20,981 nt of DNA from RGIG4074 sp964459165 (GTDB taxonomy: Bacteria; Bacillota; Clostridia; Christensenellales; Borkfalkiaceae). The DNA lies in the NCBI GenBank assembly GCA_964459165.1, contig CAYWKM010000031.1:1-20981 (forward strand), read 5' to 3'. Numbering within the stretch: position 1 is the stretch's first letter; each line of letters starts with the position of its first letter. Shown in pieces: positions 20,700 to 20,981 of this stretch. The notes beneath the pieces were generated by a model that saw nothing but the letters and a program-made list of their open reading frames with translations, was not told the DNA's origin and did no database searches. The position numbers and the translations under genes were made by a program.

Positions 20700-20981
20700 T
20701 TAAGCTTTAAAAAGCTCCTTTAACGACTCTTCGTTTAATTGACAACCGATCACGCAAAGCCTGCCCGTCACGCCCGCCGCGCCGTGCCTTACGTCGGGTT
20801 CTTCGGGAACATAATCGAAATGAATCCACTCTCCCTCGGAGGAATCCACGATTCCCTTTGCCCGCAGAACGATCCCGTATTTTTCCTCGTCCTTCAGTGC
20901 GGAGAGAATCGCGGCGATTTCGTCGGAGGTGTATTTTTTCGCCGTCTCTATCCCCCAACTCGTGAACACTTCGTCTGCATG
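20700..20981 (-). CDS. CobW/G3E GTPase, C-terminal part (cut by window edge)
   Basis: The open frame continues past the right edge, so only the last 93 residues are visible, reading HADEVFTSWGIETAKKY at the start. This is the CobW C-terminal domain. LRAKGIVDSSEGEWIHFDYV and RLCVIGCQLNEESLKELF match the usual RAKG and IG blocks. The His at the edge is where many family members carry a His-rich metal-binding stretch. A GTG at 20969 is an internal codon rather than a start. Together with the hybrid GTPase it forms a two-gene G3E cluster; a zinc-allocation role is likely but not proven. Confidence 0.8.
   Translation of the reverse strand, partial: HADEVFTSWGIETAKKYTSDEIAAILSALKDEEKYGIVLRAKGIVDSSEGEWIHFDYVPEEPDVRHGAAGVTGRLCVIGCQLNEESLKELFKA

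Noticed and set aside
1..20981. Search for CRISPR, insertion sequences, tRNA, rRNA, phage genes, toxin-antitoxin pairs
   Set aside because: No repeat arrays, transposase motifs, cloverleaf-like genes or phage proteins were recognised. The ribbon-helix-helix gene has no adjacent toxin-like gene.

Overview
The window looks like a chromosomal segment of a low-to-mid GC Bacillota (Clostridia-type anaerobe), probably an uncultured gut lineage. The evidence is a SigB/SigF-type sigma factor with RsbV/RsbW-like partners, a PucR/CdaR-type regulator, a YkpA-type ABC-F protein, AGGAGG-type ribosome binding sites, and near-consensus sigma-A promoters that all have 17-base spacers. No plasmid, phage, transposon, CRISPR, tRNA or rRNA signature was seen. 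Every gene except citrate synthase is on the minus strand.

Layout from left to right. A 19-bp-stem terminator lies near the left edge. Next is a two-gene operon of a PucR-family regulator and a membrane-anchored S41 protease (265-2609). A roughly 430-base gap follows, holding two tandem minus-strand terminators and one doubtful small ORF. Then comes a four-gene sigma-switch operon (3043-4833) made of a STAS anti-anti-sigma factor, a degenerate RsbW-like protein, the sigma factor and a second RsbW-like protein. Divergent from it, on the plus strand, is citrate synthase with a perfect promoter (5051-6421).

After a pair of terminators there is a YkpA-like ABC-F ATPase with its own promoter. Further right is an SPFH / ribbon-helix-helix / ABC ATPase / ABC permease gene row (8311-11912). 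The SPFH promoter is perfect consensus and overlaps two TGATATCA palindromes spaced 11 bp apart. A small two-TM protein (12043-12690) and a GH51 arabinofuranosidase (12900-15500) each have their own promoter. A trkA-trkH potassium uptake operon (15625-18503) follows. The right end is an EamA transporter preceded by two G3E/CobW-family genes. One of these is a hybrid of a CobW GTPase domain and a YcgQ/TIGR03943-like domain, and the other runs off the window edge.

How the parts may work together (inference): the sigma cluster is a partner-switching stress or developmental regulator, trkAH handles K+ homeostasis, GH51 releases arabinose from imported plant oligosaccharides, and the CobW pair probably serves metal (zinc) homeostasis. 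The most unusual items are the sigma factor flanked by two non-canonical ATPase-fold proteins, the candidate ribbon-helix-helix operator at the SPFH promoter, and the hybrid GTPase. No wholly new system can be proven from sequence reading alone.
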